64,000 nucleotides of DNA from Oricola nitratireducens (GTDB taxonomy: Bacteria > Pseudomonadota > Alphaproteobacteria > Rhizobiales > Rhizobiaceae), in contig NZ_JACZCS010000037.1 in NCBI RefSeq assembly GCF_014904745.1, forward strand, positions 17,001-81,000, given 5' to 3'. A program made the position numbers and the translations under genes. Shown piece after piece: positions 37,460-48,117 of the stretch. Numbering within the stretch: the first letter of the stretch is position 1; the number at the start of each line of letters is the position of its first letter. The notes under the pieces are model-generated. The model had not been told where the DNA came from and ran no database searches. It saw only the letters and a program-made list of their open reading frames with translations.

Positions 37460-37798
37460 ATGGTGCGCAAAATACACTACGCTGATCGGCGCAACGAAAT
37501 AATTGCGATACTCCAGCAATGTGCAAACGAAGGTCGCACAATCACCTACGGCGAGCTGGGTGAGGCGCTGGGTATCCCGCCACGGGGGCCTTGGAAACCT
37601 ATTCTTGACGATATCTCGAGGGGAGAGACAGCGGAAGGCCGGCCGGACATCTCCTATCTCGTAGTGTCAAAGAGAAATGGCTTGCCTGGACAGATTGGAT
37701 TCGAGGCGGCCAAACCGCCCACAGACCAGCAGCGACGTTTGGCGGATAAGACAATATCCGAAGTCTTCAACCACTATCGGGGCGGTAGCCGCCAGTGA
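37460..37798 (+). CDS. Small MGMT/ATL-fold-like protein without the active-site Cys
   Basis: The 112-residue product has the DNA-binding part of methylguanine methyltransferase-like (ATL/MGMT) proteins: a helix-turn-helix with TITYGELGEALGI, then a glycine-containing loop. Where MGMT has PCHRV (or ATL has PWHRV) it reads SYLVVSKRNGLPGQIGF, so neither the alkyl-accepting Cys nor the HR pair is present. Repair by methyl transfer is therefore not expected; binding of DNA or of another ligand is possible. ATG 37460 has an aagga site. Inverted copies of a palindromic repeat (37395 and 37873) bracket the gene. Confidence 0.65.
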   Translation: MVRKIHYADRRNEIIAILQQCANEGRTITYGELGEALGIPPRGPWKPILDDISRGETAEGRPDISYLVVSKRNGLPGQIGFEAAKPPTDQQRRLADKTISEVFNHYRGGSRQ

Positions 37799-37872
37799 CA
37801 GAACAGGTTGATCGAGGCGATGAACCCGGACTGGAACGATCTTTATCTGGTGTTGGGTAACTGAATTTCCTT

Positions 37873-37912
37873 GGCCGTGGGTCTTCGGGTCAAGCCCGAG
37901 GATGACGGAGTG
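37873..37912 (-). repeat. Palindromic intergenic repeat, copy 2 (inverted)
   Basis: Read on the minus strand this copy matches copy 1 over about 36 bases (ccac-ctccgtcatcctcgg, then gcttgacccg and the cccacggcc flank) with a few mismatches. With copy 1 it encloses the 37460-37798 gene in inverted orientation. Confidence 0.8.
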
Positions 37913-37968
37913 TGGGTCAGATGTAGTGGCTAATCGTCAGCATCTGCATTCAATAGGTTGCATCACCT

Positions 37969-38955
37969 CTATTGAGGTGTCGGACGAAATGGAATCTTCG
38001 ACGAGCGGACCTTCCTGACTAATTCGGGTCTGCCGAGCAGTTGCAACATTCTCTTGAAAGAACTTTCGGCAAGCTTTGATGCCCCCGTGGGGCCGAGAAG
38101 CAATGAGTGAATGATATTCTCAAATACAAAATTGTCGGCTGTCACGCCTGGCATTGCCTCAATTTTAAGGCGCATTTTGGGTTCGATGCCTCGGGGACCG
38201 TGGTGATAGCCGATCATAGGCACTAGAATTTTCTCTTTATCTTCAGACGGCAAGTATACTATACGCCATTCGTTTTCTTCTGCAAATCCAATATGTTTAG
38301 TGAATATAGAATATAATAAAATGCGTTGAAAAAATGAAAATGCGGCGAGATAAATATAACGTCGTTCCCACTCTATTTTGGAAATTATTGAGCAAAAATA
38401 ATTCACACGAGCAGATAGGTAATCTACTCTGTCTTTTGTTGATGCGTAATGAACTGGTGCAAGCGTGAGCGGGCTTCCTTGCAGGGCGGTAAGCTCACTG
38501 CTGTCGAAAATCAATGCGATGCCTTTTCCATTGTGCCCATACCCTCGCCACATTGAAAGGATGCCATCTTCGTCCTCTCTATTTTGCATGGAGAGGCACG
38601 CGACAAATACATTTAACGCTTCTTCTTGTTCAAATCTATCGTAATATCCTAGAAAATTGGATATGAATTCAAAATATAGATCGCTATCTGCGAAGGCGGA
38701 TTTGAGTTCTGTAGACTCCTCTATAAGTTTCTTTCCCATCTCTAGCCCGAACGATAGTTCCTCGTAATCGTTCATAAATAACGGATTGGAGAGCCATATC
38801 TCGCTATTCCTAAGAATGCTCTCCCCAACTTCTAGAGAGGTGTAGTGGGCCAAAATTGGGCGCTGTGTTGGGAAATGTATATTTGGATCTATATCATCAT
38901 AGATCTTTCGTACTTTTCCCAAGATCATTTCGGCCTTTTGGTCTGTCAAAGGCAC
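37969..38955 (-). CDS. DUF2971 family protein (acquired, AT-rich)
   Basis: The 328-residue protein shows the DUF2971 block YTSLEVGESILRNSEIWLSN (tyrosine-serine start and WLSNP) and ...NDYEELSFGLEMGKKLIEE, then MWRGYGHNGKGIALIFD. Family members occur widely in bacterial accessory regions, often near defence genes; no activity is established to my knowledge. Base composition drops sharply compared with its neighbours (many TTT, AAT, ATA codons), so it was likely transferred. The first candidate start is GTG 38955; TTG 38949 sits better behind the gaggag site. Confidence 0.78.
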   Translation of the reverse strand: MPLTDQKAEMILGKVRKIYDDIDPNIHFPTQRPILAHYTSLEVGESILRNSEIWLSNPLFMNDYEELSFGLEMGKKLIEESTELKSAFADSDLYFEFISNFLGYYDRFEQEEALNVFVACLSMQNREDEDGILSMWRGYGHNGKGIALIFDSSELTALQGSPLTLAPVHYASTKDRVDYLSARVNYFCSIISKIEWERRYIYLAAFSFFQRILLYSIFTKHIGFAEENEWRIVYLPSEDKEKILVPMIGYHHGPRGIEPKMRLKIEAMPGVTADNFVFENIIHSLLLGPTGASKLAESSFKRMLQLLGRPELVRKVRSSKIPFRPTPQ

Positions 38956-39026
38956 TCCTCACGAGGAACGGTCTGAAAGCAATCAGCCCGGGTTGCCCCG
39001 GGCTGCGATTATTATACCCTAGAACC

Positions 39027-42000
39027 TCAACTACACCCTGACGTGCTCCCACACGTGTCGCACTTCAAACACGTGCCGTTCCTCACCATGGTGAAGTTGG
39101 AGCATTCCGGGCACATGTCGCCGGTATAGCCCTGCATCATCGCCTTCATGCGGCGGTCGGCCTCGATCTTCTTGAGCTCGGCCTGCGCCTCGCGCTCGGA
39201 GACCGGCGACAGGCCGGTGGCTTCGGCCCTGGCGGCCTCGGCTTCCGTCACCGCCCCGGTTTCGGCCTGGAAGTCGGCCTGGCGCTCCTCGTAGTCGCGC
39301 TTGAAGGCCGAGGTTTCCTCGAACAGTTCGGAGACCGGCTTGGCGGCAAGCGACGACTTGGCCGAGACGCCGGCGACCGCCGTCACGGTGTTGACGTTGG
39401 AGGCCTTGGGCGCGGTGGCCTTGGCCGGGACGCCGCCGGCCGAGCCGGCCGGCGCATCCGACTTGCCGGAGACGACGGAGAGCTTGTGGCCGCGGGTCAG
39501 GCCGCTGGACACCGGCGTCTTGCCGTCGGCGATGCCCTTGCCGAGCGTCGTCGTCGAGAATTCCGACTGGTCGACATGGGCGAGGTCGTGGCGGCCGAGA
39601 TAGGAGATCGCCAGTTCGCGGAAGACATAGTCGAGGATCGACGTCGCCGACTTGATGGCGTCGTTGCCCTGGACCATGCCGGCCGGCTCGAACTTGGTGA
39701 AGACGAAGGCGTCGACATATTCCTCCAGCGGCACGCCGTATTGCAGGCCGAGCGACACCGAGATGGCGAAGTTGTTGATCAGCGCCCGGAGCGTCGAGCC
39801 TTCCTTGTTCATGTCGAGGAAGATCTCGCCGAGGCGGCCGTCGTCATATTCGCCGGTGCGCAGGAACACCGTGTGGCCGCCGATCTTGGCCTTCTGGGTG
39901 TAGCCCTTGCGGCGCGTCGGCAGTTTCTCCTGCTCGCGCACGACCTTCTCGATCACGCGCTCGACGATGCGCTCGGTGATCTCCATGGCGCGCTGTGCTG
40001 CGGGCGCCTCGGCGATCGCCTCGACCACGTCGTCCTCGTCCTCGTCGTCCTCGATCAGCGAGGCGTTGAGCGGCTGCGACAGTTTCGAGCCGTCGCGATA
40101 GAGCGCGTTGGCCTTGAGAGCGAGCTTCCAGGACAGCATGTAGGCCTGCTTGCACTCGTCGACGGTCGCATCGTTGGGCATGTTGATCGTCTTGGAGATG
40201 GCGCCCGAGATGAAGGGCTGGGCGGCGGCCATCATGCGGATATGGCTGTCGACCGAGAGATAGCGCTTGCCGACCTTGCCGCAGGGATTGGCGCAATCGA
40301 AGACCGCGTAATCCGCTTCCTTGAGGTGCGGCGCGCCTTCCAGCGTCATCGCCCCGCAGATGTGGATATTGGCGGCCTCGATGTCCTTCTTCGAAAAGCC
40401 CAGATGGATGAGCAGGTCGAAGGCGGGATCGGAGAGCTTCTCCTCGGGGATCATCAGCGCGGCCATCTGCTCGTCGCCGATGGTCCAGCGGTTGAAGACG
40501 AACTTGATGTCGAAGGCCGATTTCAGCGAGGAATTGATCTTGTCGATCGTCGCCTCGGAGAAGCCCTTGGCGCGCAGCGTCGTCGGATTGATGGCCGGCG
40601 CCTGGTCGAGCGTGCCATGGCCGACGGCATAGGCCTCGATCTCGGCGATCTCGTGCTCGGCATAGCCCAGCGTGCGCAAGGCTTCCGGCACGGCGCGGTT
40701 GATGATCTTGAAGTAGCCGCCGCCGGCGAGCTTCTTGAACTTGACCAGCGCGAAATCGGGCTCGATGCCGGTGGTGTCGCAGTCCATGACGAGGCCGATC
40801 GTGCCGGTCGGCGCGATGACGGTGGCCTGGGCGTTGCGGTAGCCGTTCTTGCTCCCGAGCTCGATCGCCTTGTCCCAGGCGGCCCTGGCGTGGGCGATCA
40901 TCTCGGCGTCCGGGCAGTCGGAGGCCTTGAGCGGCACCGGATTGACGGCGAGATCCTCGTAGCCCTGCGCCTCGCCATAGGCGGCGCGGCGATGGTTCTT
41001 CATGACACGCAGCATGTTCTTGGCGTTCGGCTTGTAGCCGGGGAAGGGGCCGAGCTCGCCGGCCATTTCGGCCGAGGTCGCATAGGCGATGCCGGTCATG
41101 ATCGCGGTCAGCGCGCCGCAGATGGCGCGGCCCTCGTCGCTGTCATAGGGAATGCCAGAGGTCATCAGCAGGCCGCCGATATTGGCGTAGCCGAGGCCGA
41201 GCGTGCGGTACTTGTAGGACAGTTCCGCGATGCGCTTCGACGGGAACTGCGCCATCATGACGGAGACTTCCAGCACGATCGTCCACAGCCGCACGGTGTG
41301 CTCGTAGGCGGCGATGTCGAACTTGCCGGACTTCACGTCGCGGTACTGCAGCAGGTTGACCGAGGCCAGGTTGCAGGCCGTGTCGTCGAGGAACATGTAT
41401 TCCGAGCACGGATTGGAGGCGCGGATTGGGCCTTCCGCCGGGCAGGTGTGCCAGTCGTTCATCGTGGTGTTGAAGTGGATGCCCGGATCGGCCGACGCCC
41501 AGGCGGCGTAGCCGACGCGCTCCCACAATTCGCGGGCAGCAACCGTCTTGGCGACCTTGCCGTCGCGGCGGTTGATCAGGTTCCACTCGCCATCGCTCTC
41601 GACGGCGCGCAGGAACTCGTCCTTGACCGAGATCGAGTTGTTGGAGTTCTGGCCGGAGACGGTCAGATAGGCCTCGGAATCCCAGTCGGTGTCGTAGGTC
41701 TTGAACTCGATGTCGGTGTAGCCCTGACGCGCGAACTGGATCACCCGCTTGATGTAGTTCTCGGGCACCATCGCCTTCTTGGCGGCCTTGATCTCGCGCT
41801 TGAGCGCCGGGTTCTTGCCCGGATCGAAGCAGTCGTCATTGTCGGCCTCGCAATTGACGCAGGCCTTCATGACGGCGGTCATGTGCTTCTTGACGGTCTT
41901 GGAGCCGGTGACGAGGGCGGCGACCTTCTGCTCCTCGTTGACCTTCCAGTCGATATATTGCTCGATATCGGGGTGGTCGATGTCGACGACGACCATCTTG

Positions 42001-42833
42001 GCGGCGCGGCGCGTGGTGCCGCCCGACTTGATGGCGCCGGCGGCGCGGTCGCCGATCTTCAGGAAGCTCATCAGGCCTGACGACTTGCCGCCGCCCGACA
42101 GGCGCTCGCCTTCGCCGCGCAGCTGCGAGAAGTTGGAGCCGGTGCCGGAACCGTATTTGAACAGGCGCGCCTCGCGGACCCACAGATCCATGATGCCGCC
42201 GTCATTGACGAGGTCGTCGCCGACCGACTGGATGAAGCAGGCATGCGGCTGCGGATGCTCGTAGGCCGAATCGGATTTCTTCAGCTTGCCGGTGAAGGGG
42301 TCGACATAGAAATGGCCCTGGCCGGGGCCGTCGATGCCATAGGCCCAGTGCAGGCCGGTGTTGAACCATTGCGGCGAGTTGGGCGCGACGCGCTGGGTGG
42401 CGAGCATGTAGCAGAGCTCGTCGAAGAAGGTGCGGGCGTCGTCCTCGGAGTCGAAATAGCCGCCTTTCCAGCCCCAGTAGGTCCAGGTGCCGGCGAGCCG
42501 GTCGAAGACCTGGCGGGCGTCGATCTCGGAGCCGAAACGCTCGTCCTCGGGGAGCTTGGCGAGCGCCTTTTCGTCGGGCTCAGAGCGCCACAGCCAGGAC
42601 GGGACGGAATTCTCCTCGACCTTTTTCAGCCGCGCGGGAACGCCTGCCTTGCGGAAATATTTCTGGGCAAGGATGTCTGCCGCCACCTGGCTGAACTGCG
42701 AGGGCACGTCGATGTCTTCCAAGCGGAACACGATGGACCCGTTCGGGTTCCTGATCTCGCTCGTGGCCTTGCGGAAGGCGATTTCGGCGTAGGGTGACTG
42801 ACCTTCTTTGGTAAACCGGCGTTCAATGCGCAT
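39027..42833 (-). CDS. nrdJ: Vitamin B12-dependent ribonucleotide reductase (class II)
   Basis: This 1268-residue enzyme reduces ribonucleotides using adenosylcobalamin, independent of oxygen. It has the RNR core with [30 protein letters not shown], the substrate-site [11 protein letters not shown] and the ...[12 protein letters not shown] block. The C-terminal tail contains [15 protein letters not shown] and the CDTCG zinc-like cysteines typical of this long form. ATG 42833 gives the usual N-terminus (MRIERRFT); an in-frame extension upstream lacks family similarity. NrdR-like boxes lie upstream (42851-42866 and 43048-43094). Confidence 0.96.
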   Translation of the reverse strand: MRIERRFTKEGQSPYAEIAFRKATSEIRNPNGSIVFRLEDIDVPSQFSQVAADILAQKYFRKAGVPARLKKVEENSVPSWLWRSEPDEKALAKLPEDERFGSEIDARQVFDRLAGTWTYWGWKGGYFDSEDDARTFFDELCYMLATQRVAPNSPQWFNTGLHWAYGIDGPGQGHFYVDPFTGKLKKSDSAYEHPQPHACFIQSVGDDLVNDGGIMDLWVREARLFKYGSGTGSNFSQLRGEGERLSGGGKSSGLMSFLKIGDRAAGAIKSGGTTRRAAKMVVVDIDHPDIEQYIDWKVNEEQKVAALVTGSKTVKKHMTAVMKACVNCEADNDDCFDPGKNPALKREIKAAKKAMVPENYIKRVIQFARQGYTDIEFKTYDTDWDSEAYLTVSGQNSNNSISVKDEFLRAVESDGEWNLINRRDGKVAKTVAARELWERVGYAAWASADPGIHFNTTMNDWHTCPAEGPIRASNPCSEYMFLDDTACNLASVNLLQYRDVKSGKFDIAAYEHTVRLWTIVLEVSVMMAQFPSKRIAELSYKYRTLGLGYANIGGLLMTSGIPYDSDEGRAICGALTAIMTGIAYATSAEMAGELGPFPGYKPNAKNMLRVMKNHRRAAYGEAQGYEDLAVNPVPLKASDCPDAEMIAHARAAWDKAIELGSKNGYRNAQATVIAPTGTIGLVMDCDTTGIEPDFALVKFKKLAGGGYFKIINRAVPEALRTLGYAEHEIAEIEAYAVGHGTLDQAPAINPTTLRAKGFSEATIDKINSSLKSAFDIKFVFNRWTIGDEQMAALMIPEEKLSDPAFDLLIHLGFSKKDIEAANIHICGAMTLEGAPHLKEADYAVFDCANPCGKVGKRYLSVDSHIRMMAAAQPFISGAISKTINMPNDATVDECKQAYMLSWKLALKANALYRDGSKLSQPLNASLIEDDEDEDDVVEAIAEAPAAQRAMEITERIVERVIEKVVREQEKLPTRRKGYTQKAKIGGHTVFLRTGEYDDGRLGEIFLDMNKEGSTLRALINNFAISVSLGLQYGVPLEEYVDAFVFTKFEPAGMVQGNDAIKSATSILDYVFRELAISYLGRHDLAHVDQSEFSTTTLGKGIADGKTPVSSGLTRGHKLSVVSGKSDAPAGSAGGVPAKATAPKASNVNTVTAVAGVSAKSSLAAKPVSELFEETSAFKRDYEERQADFQAETGAVTEAEAARAEATGLSPVSEREAQAELKKIEADRRMKAMMQGYTGDMCPECSNFTMVRNGTCLKCDTCGSTSGCS

Positions 42834-42850
42834 GGTCTCTAACCTTCGTC

Positions 42851-42866
42851 CCTCTATATATAGTGT
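42851..42866. promoter_or_regulatory. NrdR-box-like palindrome near the nrdJ start
   Basis: The 16-mer cctctatatatagtgt matches the NrdR consensus ACACwATATATwGTGT at 14 of 16 positions. It lies 18 bases upstream of the nrdJ ATG. No good partner box is seen at the normal spacing, so on its own it is less convincing than the pair at 43048-43094. Confidence 0.5.
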
Positions 42867-43047
42867 GTCTGCATCTCCGGCAAAAGCCGATATTGCGGCA
42901 CACGCGTTCCCGTTCGGGCCGTTCGTACGGCCCGGTCCCACTCCGCTGGCGCAAGAGCATGTCCCTTCGGACGAATTCTTACGCGCAACACATACTTAAA
43001 TTGAAAGCCGCCCGGTTTTTTCGGCGAACCGATTCCGTTTGGAGCGG

Positions 43048-43094
43048 TCACCTTATGTTGTGTCAAAATTGGACGCAAACACTAAATATAGTAT
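43048..43094. promoter_or_regulatory. Tandem NrdR-like boxes upstream of nrdJ
   Basis: Box A, tcaccttatgttgtgt (43048-43063), matches the NrdR consensus ACACwATATATwGTGT at 12 of 16 positions. Box B, acactaaatatagtat (43079-43094), matches at 14 of 16. Their starts are 31 bases apart, about three helical turns, which is the usual NrdR pair geometry. They lie 215-260 bases upstream of nrdJ, implying a long leader or a promoter at this position. Confidence 0.6.
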
Positions 43095-44034
43095 TAACAG
43101 CCTCTTTTCACACCTTATCGACCGACCGGCCAAACCCCCTCACGCGCACGCAGCTTCCCTGTCCCGCGGAGAGTACGAAACCCCGGCCGCCGGGCCGAAA
43201 ACACAGATGAAATTGAAAAGCGCCGGCAGAAAAGAAACATTCCGGCACGGTGACTCGTGTCACGCTCAGGTCATAAAAGGCGACTCGGGCCAGCCGGTCA
43301 AGGGCTAGGTTTCCTCAAAAGCGTTAACGCAATATGTTGTGGGTGAGTGTGTGGAAGCTGGGGATAACCTGCTCGGCGGGGTTTGCCCGCAAAACAGGCG
43401 GTTTTCCGTGGCGCGGTGGCCTGACGGTATTGCCGCGCGACGCCGCGCTTGCGGCGAAAAATCTCTGCTGGCGGACGATTTTCGGGATTGGCGAGGCGGT
43501 ACGGCGGACCGGAGACGGCATGATCGGCGCCGCCCGCCGATGACGCGAAATTGCCCGACGCAACTTTCGCCGTGATCTGCGGGCGGTCCTGGCGATGGGG
43601 CCCCGGCTGTGGATATCGTCGCGGTCAGCGAGCACGCGCCGGTCCCGAGATGGCTCATATATGCGCTCGTCGGCGATCGCCGTGACGTTGTCAGGATTTT
43701 CAGCCGGGCGCGACCCGCCGTTGCCGACCGGAAAATACAACCTTCGGTGCGTGCCGGTGGCCCGGCCTCTCCTGCTTTTTCCAGGCGCCAAAAACTGATT
43801 TCTTCCGTTGCGTCGCTTGTATGGGCCGGGGTAATTGTCTGATTTCATTATAAAAATTATCCCTTCACCGGTTTTTAACGGGTCGGACGGTCTGCTGAAC
43901 CAACGCGCATCGGCACCTCGCCGACCGGCCCATGACAGGCCCTTCCACTTCAGCGTGCATGTTTTTCAGAAAACTGGGATCGGTCCGCGCCTGTTCATGG
44001 CTGCCCGACCGATTGCGAGGGGGCAATCCGGTTA
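43095..44034. other. Non-coding interval upstream of nrdJ and the chemoreceptor
   Basis: About 940 bases without a supported gene. Several short frames exist on both strands but none has a ribosome site with coding-like composition or a familiar motif. The right part (from about 43840) becomes AT-rich and probably carries the promoter for the chemoreceptor at 44035. Confidence 0.5.
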
Positions 44035-45906
44035 ATGTTCGAGAAACTCAACAAGCTGTCGCTCACCGCCAAGATTGCAGCTTTCATGATCGCGGTGAAC
44101 CTTTGCGGTATCGCCGTTCTGGCAGGATATACGTGGACCACCGAGACGCGCTCGTCGATTGCCAATGCGGTCGACAAATGGTCGCGTGACACCGAACAAT
44201 TCGCAACGCTGGCTGCCGGCGGCATCAAGTGGGGCAAGGCCGAGGTCATTCAGGACGCCTATGCCCTGTTCCGCGACGACGCATCCCTGAACATGGTGCA
44301 GTTCGCCGCGTTCAACCGTGACGGCAAGATGGTCGACAGCTGGACCCGCGACGGCGCGGATGCCGTGCTGAGCGACAGCCAGATCGCCGAACTCTCGAAA
44401 CAGACCATGGCGGATCCGAAAACGGCTACCGAACTTGGCGACGGTGTCGCATCCGTTGTCGTGCCGCTGCCGAAGAATGCCGCCGGCGAAAACACCGGCC
44501 TTGTGCTGACCGTCTGGACCACCGCGCCGATCTACACGGCGGCGGAGTGGAACGCCGTCATGTTGTTCGCGATCCAGAGCGTGATCGTGGCCGTCGGTTT
44601 CGGCCTGCTGCTGGTGGTGATGCGCCGCCTGATCGGAACGCCGCTCAACACGATTTCCGCGAGCATCGGCCGCATGCAGGAGGGTGATTTCCAGTCGGAG
44701 GTACCGTTCCAGACGAAGGGCGACGAGATCGGCTTCGTGGCCCGCGCGCTGGAAACCTTCCGTGGCGAGTTCATCGCCAAGCAGGAAGAGGGCCGCCTTG
44801 CCGAGGAACAGCGCCAGAGCTTCGAGGCCGAAAGGTCGCAGAACGCGGAACGCACGGTTGCCGCCGCCGAAGCGCAGGCAAGCGCGGTGAGCCGCGTCGC
44901 CGAAGCGCTCGAACAGCTCGCCGACGGCGATTTCACCTGCCACCTCGACGATCTCGGTCCCGAGTTCGAGAAACTCGCCACCGACTTCAACCGGATGGTG
45001 GAAGCCGTTTCGGCAACGCTGGCCGATGTCCGCGCGGCGTCCGAAGCCGTGGATACCGGCTCGGTCGAACTGGCGAACTCCGCCGACACACTGGCCACGC
45101 GCACCGAGCAGACGGCCGCGTCGCTGGAAGAAACCGCGGCGGCTCTCCACGAGATGACGTCGACCGTCAAGCAGTCTTCCGAGCGTGCGGAGGAAGCCGG
45201 CACGATGGTCATGAAGGCGAAGCAGGATGCCTCATCTTCGGCCGCCGTCGTGCGCGACGCGATCGGAGCCATGGACCGGATCCAGCAGTCGGCCGGAAAG
45301 ATCGGCCAGATTATCACGGTCATCGACGAGATCGCGTTCCAGACGAACCTCCTGGCGCTCAACGCCGGTGTCGAGGCAGCGCGCGCCGGCGAGGCGGGCG
45401 CCGGCTTTGCCGTCGTCGCCCAGGAAGTGCGCGAACTGGCCCAGCGGTCGGCCGCCGCCGCCAAGGAGATCTCGCAGCTGATCGGCGAATCCGGCCGCGA
45501 GGTGGAGTCGGGCGTCCAGCTGGTCAACCAGACGGGCGAGTCGCTTCTGTCCATCGAGACGCAGGTGAACGACATCACCGACCGCATCGAGACGATCATC
45601 AGCGGTTATCGCGAGCAGTCGACCGGCCTCGACGAGATCAACACCGCGGTCGTCAGCATGGACCAGACGACGCAGCAGAACGCGGCAATGGTCGAGGAGA
45701 CCAACGCGGCCTGCCAGGAACTGCGTGCCCAGGGCGGCAAGCTGAACAAGATCGTCGCACGGTTCCGTATCGCGGGAGCGCAACCGGCGCGGGAAGTGCC
45801 GGAGGAAACTCCGGCTGCCCCGCCGCGGCCTGCAAGGGCAAAGATTCCGGCCGTTTCCGGCAACACGGCGCTCGCCGTGGATCCGAGCGACTGGGAGGAG
45901 TTCTGA
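44035..45906 (+). CDS. Methyl-accepting chemotaxis protein (membrane, WEEF tail)
   Basis: The 623-residue receptor has a first membrane helix (about 10-31), a periplasmic sensor of about 140 residues with Cache-like features ([18 protein letters not shown]), and a second helix (about 174-197). HAMP-like segments follow, then the signalling domain whose hairpin tip reads [26 protein letters not shown] (split here: [21 protein letters not shown]). The C-terminus ends DWEEF, the pentapeptide that tethers CheR/CheB in rhizobial receptors. A secreted Cache-like protein is encoded 45 bases downstream. A gagggggc ribosome site supports ATG 44035. Confidence 0.94.
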   Translation: MFEKLNKLSLTAKIAAFMIAVNLCGIAVLAGYTWTTETRSSIANAVDKWSRDTEQFATLAAGGIKWGKAEVIQDAYALFRDDASLNMVQFAAFNRDGKMVDSWTRDGADAVLSDSQIAELSKQTMADPKTATELGDGVASVVVPLPKNAAGENTGLVLTVWTTAPIYTAAEWNAVMLFAIQSVIVAVGFGLLLVVMRRLIGTPLNTISASIGRMQEGDFQSEVPFQTKGDEIGFVARALETFRGEFIAKQEEGRLAEEQRQSFEAERSQNAERTVAAAEAQASAVSRVAEALEQLADGDFTCHLDDLGPEFEKLATDFNRMVEAVSATLADVRAASEAVDTGSVELANSADTLATRTEQTAASLEETAAALHEMTSTVKQSSERAEEAGTMVMKAKQDASSSAAVVRDAIGAMDRIQQSAGKIGQIITVIDEIAFQTNLLALNAGVEAARAGEAGAGFAVVAQEVRELAQRSAAAAKEISQLIGESGREVESGVQLVNQTGESLLSIETQVNDITDRIETIISGYREQSTGLDEINTAVVSMDQTTQQNAAMVEETNAACQELRAQGGKLNKIVARFRIAGAQPAREVPEETPAAPPRPARAKIPAVSGNTALAVDPSDWEEF

Positions 45907-45951
45907 TCCACTCCGGGTCGGACACAACAATAATAAACCGAGGAGAAAACA

Positions 45952-46536
45952 ATGAAATCAACAATGCTTGGACTTGCGCTTGCGGCCTCCGCATTCGCCT
46001 TTGTCGCCACTCCGTCGCTTGCCGACGGTGAACATATCCCGGCGGTGACCGATTATGCCAACGCCAACATCAAGCCGTGGCTTTCCGACGCCTCCGTCAT
46101 CAGCGCGGTCAAGGCGCAGAACGAGGCCAATGCCGGGCTGAGCCAGGACGATATCGACGCGCTCGACAAGAGCTGGCGCGCCGGCGTCGACGGCGGCGAC
46201 CATGCGCTGATCGACAAGGTGCTTTCCAATTCGCTGTCCGAGTTTCTGCGCGACAAGCAGATGGGATCGAACGGCGTCATCACCGAGATCTTCGTCACCG
46301 ATGCCAAGGGCCTCAATGTCGGCCAGAGCGACGTGACGTCGGACTACTGGCAGGGCGACGAAGCCAAGTGGCAGAAGACCTACGGCACCGGCGCCGCCGA
46401 TGCGATCTTCGTCGACGAGGCCGAGAAGGACGAGTCGACGCAGATGCTGCAGAGCCAGGTTTCGATGACGCTCGACGACGAGTCCGGCGCGCCGATCGGC
46501 GCGATCACGGTCGGGATCAACCTGAACGCGCTGTAA
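45952..46536 (+). CDS. Secreted Cache-like sensor domain protein, partner of the upstream chemoreceptor
   Basis: The 194-residue product has a signal peptide (residues 1-24, ending SLADG) and no membrane anchor or signalling domain. The mature part resembles a single-Cache ligand-binding domain: ITEIFVTDAKGLNVGQSDVT, SDYWQGDEAKW and a final strand GAPIGAITVGINLNAL. It is preceded by a gaggag ribosome site, lies 45 bases after the receptor gene on the same strand, and is followed by a terminator, so the two are probably one operon. A role as a periplasmic partner of the receptor is inference from context. Confidence 0.75.
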   Translation: MKSTMLGLALAASAFAFVATPSLADGEHIPAVTDYANANIKPWLSDASVISAVKAQNEANAGLSQDDIDALDKSWRAGVDGGDHALIDKVLSNSLSEFLRDKQMGSNGVITEIFVTDAKGLNVGQSDVTSDYWQGDEAKWQKTYGTGAADAIFVDEAEKDESTQMLQSQVSMTLDDESGAPIGAITVGINLNAL

Positions 46537-46560
46537 GCCGTTCCGCATCCCCGAGACATG

Positions 46561-46590
46561 AAGGGCTCCCGCAAGGGAGCCCTTTTGTTT
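46561..46590 (+). terminator. Rho-independent terminator of the chemoreceptor-Cache operon
   Basis: A 10-bp perfect stem (aagggctccc / gggagccctt) with a gcaa tetraloop is followed by a T-run. It begins 25 bases after the Cache-protein stop codon. Confidence 0.92.
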
Positions 46591-46617
46591 TGAACAGCGA
46601 GCCGATTACGCGCCGGA

Positions 46618-47115
46618 TCAGCCCTTGTGGCCTTCGGCGATCGGTTCCTGGTAGGTGAAGCCGAGATCCCAGGGAAAGTAGATCCAGGTGTCCTGGCTGA
46701 CCTCGGTGACGAAGGTATCGACCAGCGGCCGGCCCTTCGGCTTGGCGTAGACGGTCGCGAAATGGGCCTTCGGCAGCATGGCGCGCACCAGGCCGGCGGT
46801 CTTGCCGGTGTCGGTCAGGTCGTCGACGATCAGGATGCCTTCGCCGTCATTGGCGAGAAGATCGGCGTGGACCTCCTTGAGCACCTGGATGTCGCCCTGC
46901 GTCGTGTAGTCGTGATAGCTCGCCACGCAGACCGTCTCGACGATGCGGATGCCGAGTTCGCGGGCGATGATGGCGGCGGGCACGAGACCGCCGCGGGTGA
47001 TGCAGACGATCGCCTTCCAGCTGTCGCCGGCGCCTGAAATCCGCCACGCCAGGGCGCGCGCATCGCGGTGAAACTGGTCCCAGGAAACGGGAAAGGCTTT
47101 TTCGGGCAGGGCCAT
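46618..47115 (-). CDS. gpt: Xanthine phosphoribosyltransferase
   Basis: The 165-residue enzyme salvages xanthine and guanine by transfer of phosphoribose from PRPP. It matches Gpt in length and has [19 protein letters not shown], the PRPP-binding loop [14 protein letters not shown], and the C-terminal [13 protein letters not shown] 47115 gives the classical N-terminus ([18 protein letters not shown]). It is the last gene of a minus-strand pair with a CinA-like gene, 114 bases apart. Confidence 0.94.
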   Translation of the reverse strand: MALPEKAFPVSWDQFHRDARALAWRISGAGDSWKAIVCITRGGLVPAAIIARELGIRIVETVCVASYHDYTTQGDIQVLKEVHADLLANDGEGILIVDDLTDTGKTAGLVRAMLPKAHFATVYAKPKGRPLVDTFVTEVSQDTWIYFPWDLGFTYQEPIAEGHKG

Positions 47116-47229
47116 GCGGGATTTCCGATCTTCCGTATGAAAAGTGGACACGCACATAGCCGGATTGGCGGTGTCCGGCAAGGCGCGGGGGCCGGGCCGC
47201 GTCCGGAAGCTGTGGAGCATGCGGCCGGA

Positions 47230-47991
47230 TCAGGCCTGCAGCGCGGCGATCATCGCGCCGACAGCGGCGGCGGCGGCGTCGAGACGCGCCTCGTCGGCGC
47301 CGCGCAGAACGATATCCGTCCAGAACTTGCCGCTATCGTATTTCGGATAGGAACCAATGGCGATGTCGGGATAATCGTCCTGGATCTTTCCAAGCGTCTC
47401 GCCGATCATGCCTTCGCCGAAGGGACAGTGCACCGAGCGCGACAGCAGGACCCGGCCGGTGCGCAAGGTCGGCACGACATTGTCGAGCATCGCCTGGAAG
47501 ACCGCCGGAACGCCGGCCATGACATGGACATTGCCGACAACGAAGCCGGGCGCCTTCGAGATCGGGTTGTCGATATGCACCGCGCCCTCGGGCATGCGGG
47601 CCATCCGCTTGCGCGCCTCGGTGAATTCAATACCGCGCTGGGCGTAGTGGTCGCCGAGCAGTTTCATCGCCTGAGGGTCGTGATCGCAGGGCAGGCCGAA
47701 GGCCTTGGCGATGGCGTCCGCGGTGATGTCGTCATGGGTCGGGCCGATGCCGCCGGAGGTGAAGACGTAGTTGTTGCGCGCGCGCAGCGCGTTGACCGCC
47801 TCGATGATCGCCGCCTCGTCGTCGCCGACGATGCGCACTTCCCTCAGGTCGATGCCGATCGCGGTCAGGACGGCGGCGAGATGGCCGGCATTCTTCTCGC
47901 GAATCCGGCCGGACAGGATCTCGTCGCCGATGACGACGGCGGCGGCGGTGACGATCGAACTGTCTTCGTTTCCGGCCGTTTTCGAAGGCAT
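47230..47991 (-). CDS. CinA-like molybdopterin-binding (MoaB/MogA-fold) protein
   Basis: The 253-residue protein is the N-terminal COG1058 domain of CinA: AAAVVIGDEILSGRIREKNAGHL, VFTSGGIGPTHDDITADAIAKAFG and VGNVHVMAGVPAVFQAML. CinA proteins have nicotinamide-nucleotide amidohydrolase or ADP-ribose pyrophosphatase activity in parts; only this domain is present here, so PncC-type amidohydrolase activity is not expected. ATG 47991 has a ggag ribosome site, with ATG 48006 and 48018 as alternatives. Confidence 0.9.
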   Translation of the reverse strand: MPSKTAGNEDSSIVTAAAVVIGDEILSGRIREKNAGHLAAVLTAIGIDLREVRIVGDDEAAIIEAVNALRARNNYVFTSGGIGPTHDDITADAIAKAFGLPCDHDPQAMKLLGDHYAQRGIEFTEARKRMARMPEGAVHIDNPISKAPGFVVGNVHVMAGVPAVFQAMLDNVVPTLRTGRVLLSRSVHCPFGEGMIGETLGKIQDDYPDIAIGSYPKYDSGKFWTDIVLRGADEARLDAAAAAVGAMIAALQA

Positions 47992-48117
47992 GCGCGGGCG
48001 CTCCATAGCTTGCGTCATTCTTATGCATGTTCGCATTGGTTGTGAAGCGCGCTTCGGCGCTCGGGCGGGGCGTTTGCGCTTGATCGGGCAAGCCGCGTCG
48101 GATAGCGATGGCCGCGG

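Noticed and set aside
39486..42080. Open plus-strand frame of 864 codons opposite nrdJ
   Set aside because: Antisense shadow of a strongly conserved gene; composition is that of a reversed coding frame.
43305..43842. Several frames of 60-117 codons upstream of the chemoreceptor
   Set aside because: They overlap on both strands and have Arg/Pro/Ser-rich compositions typical of non-coding high-GC DNA.
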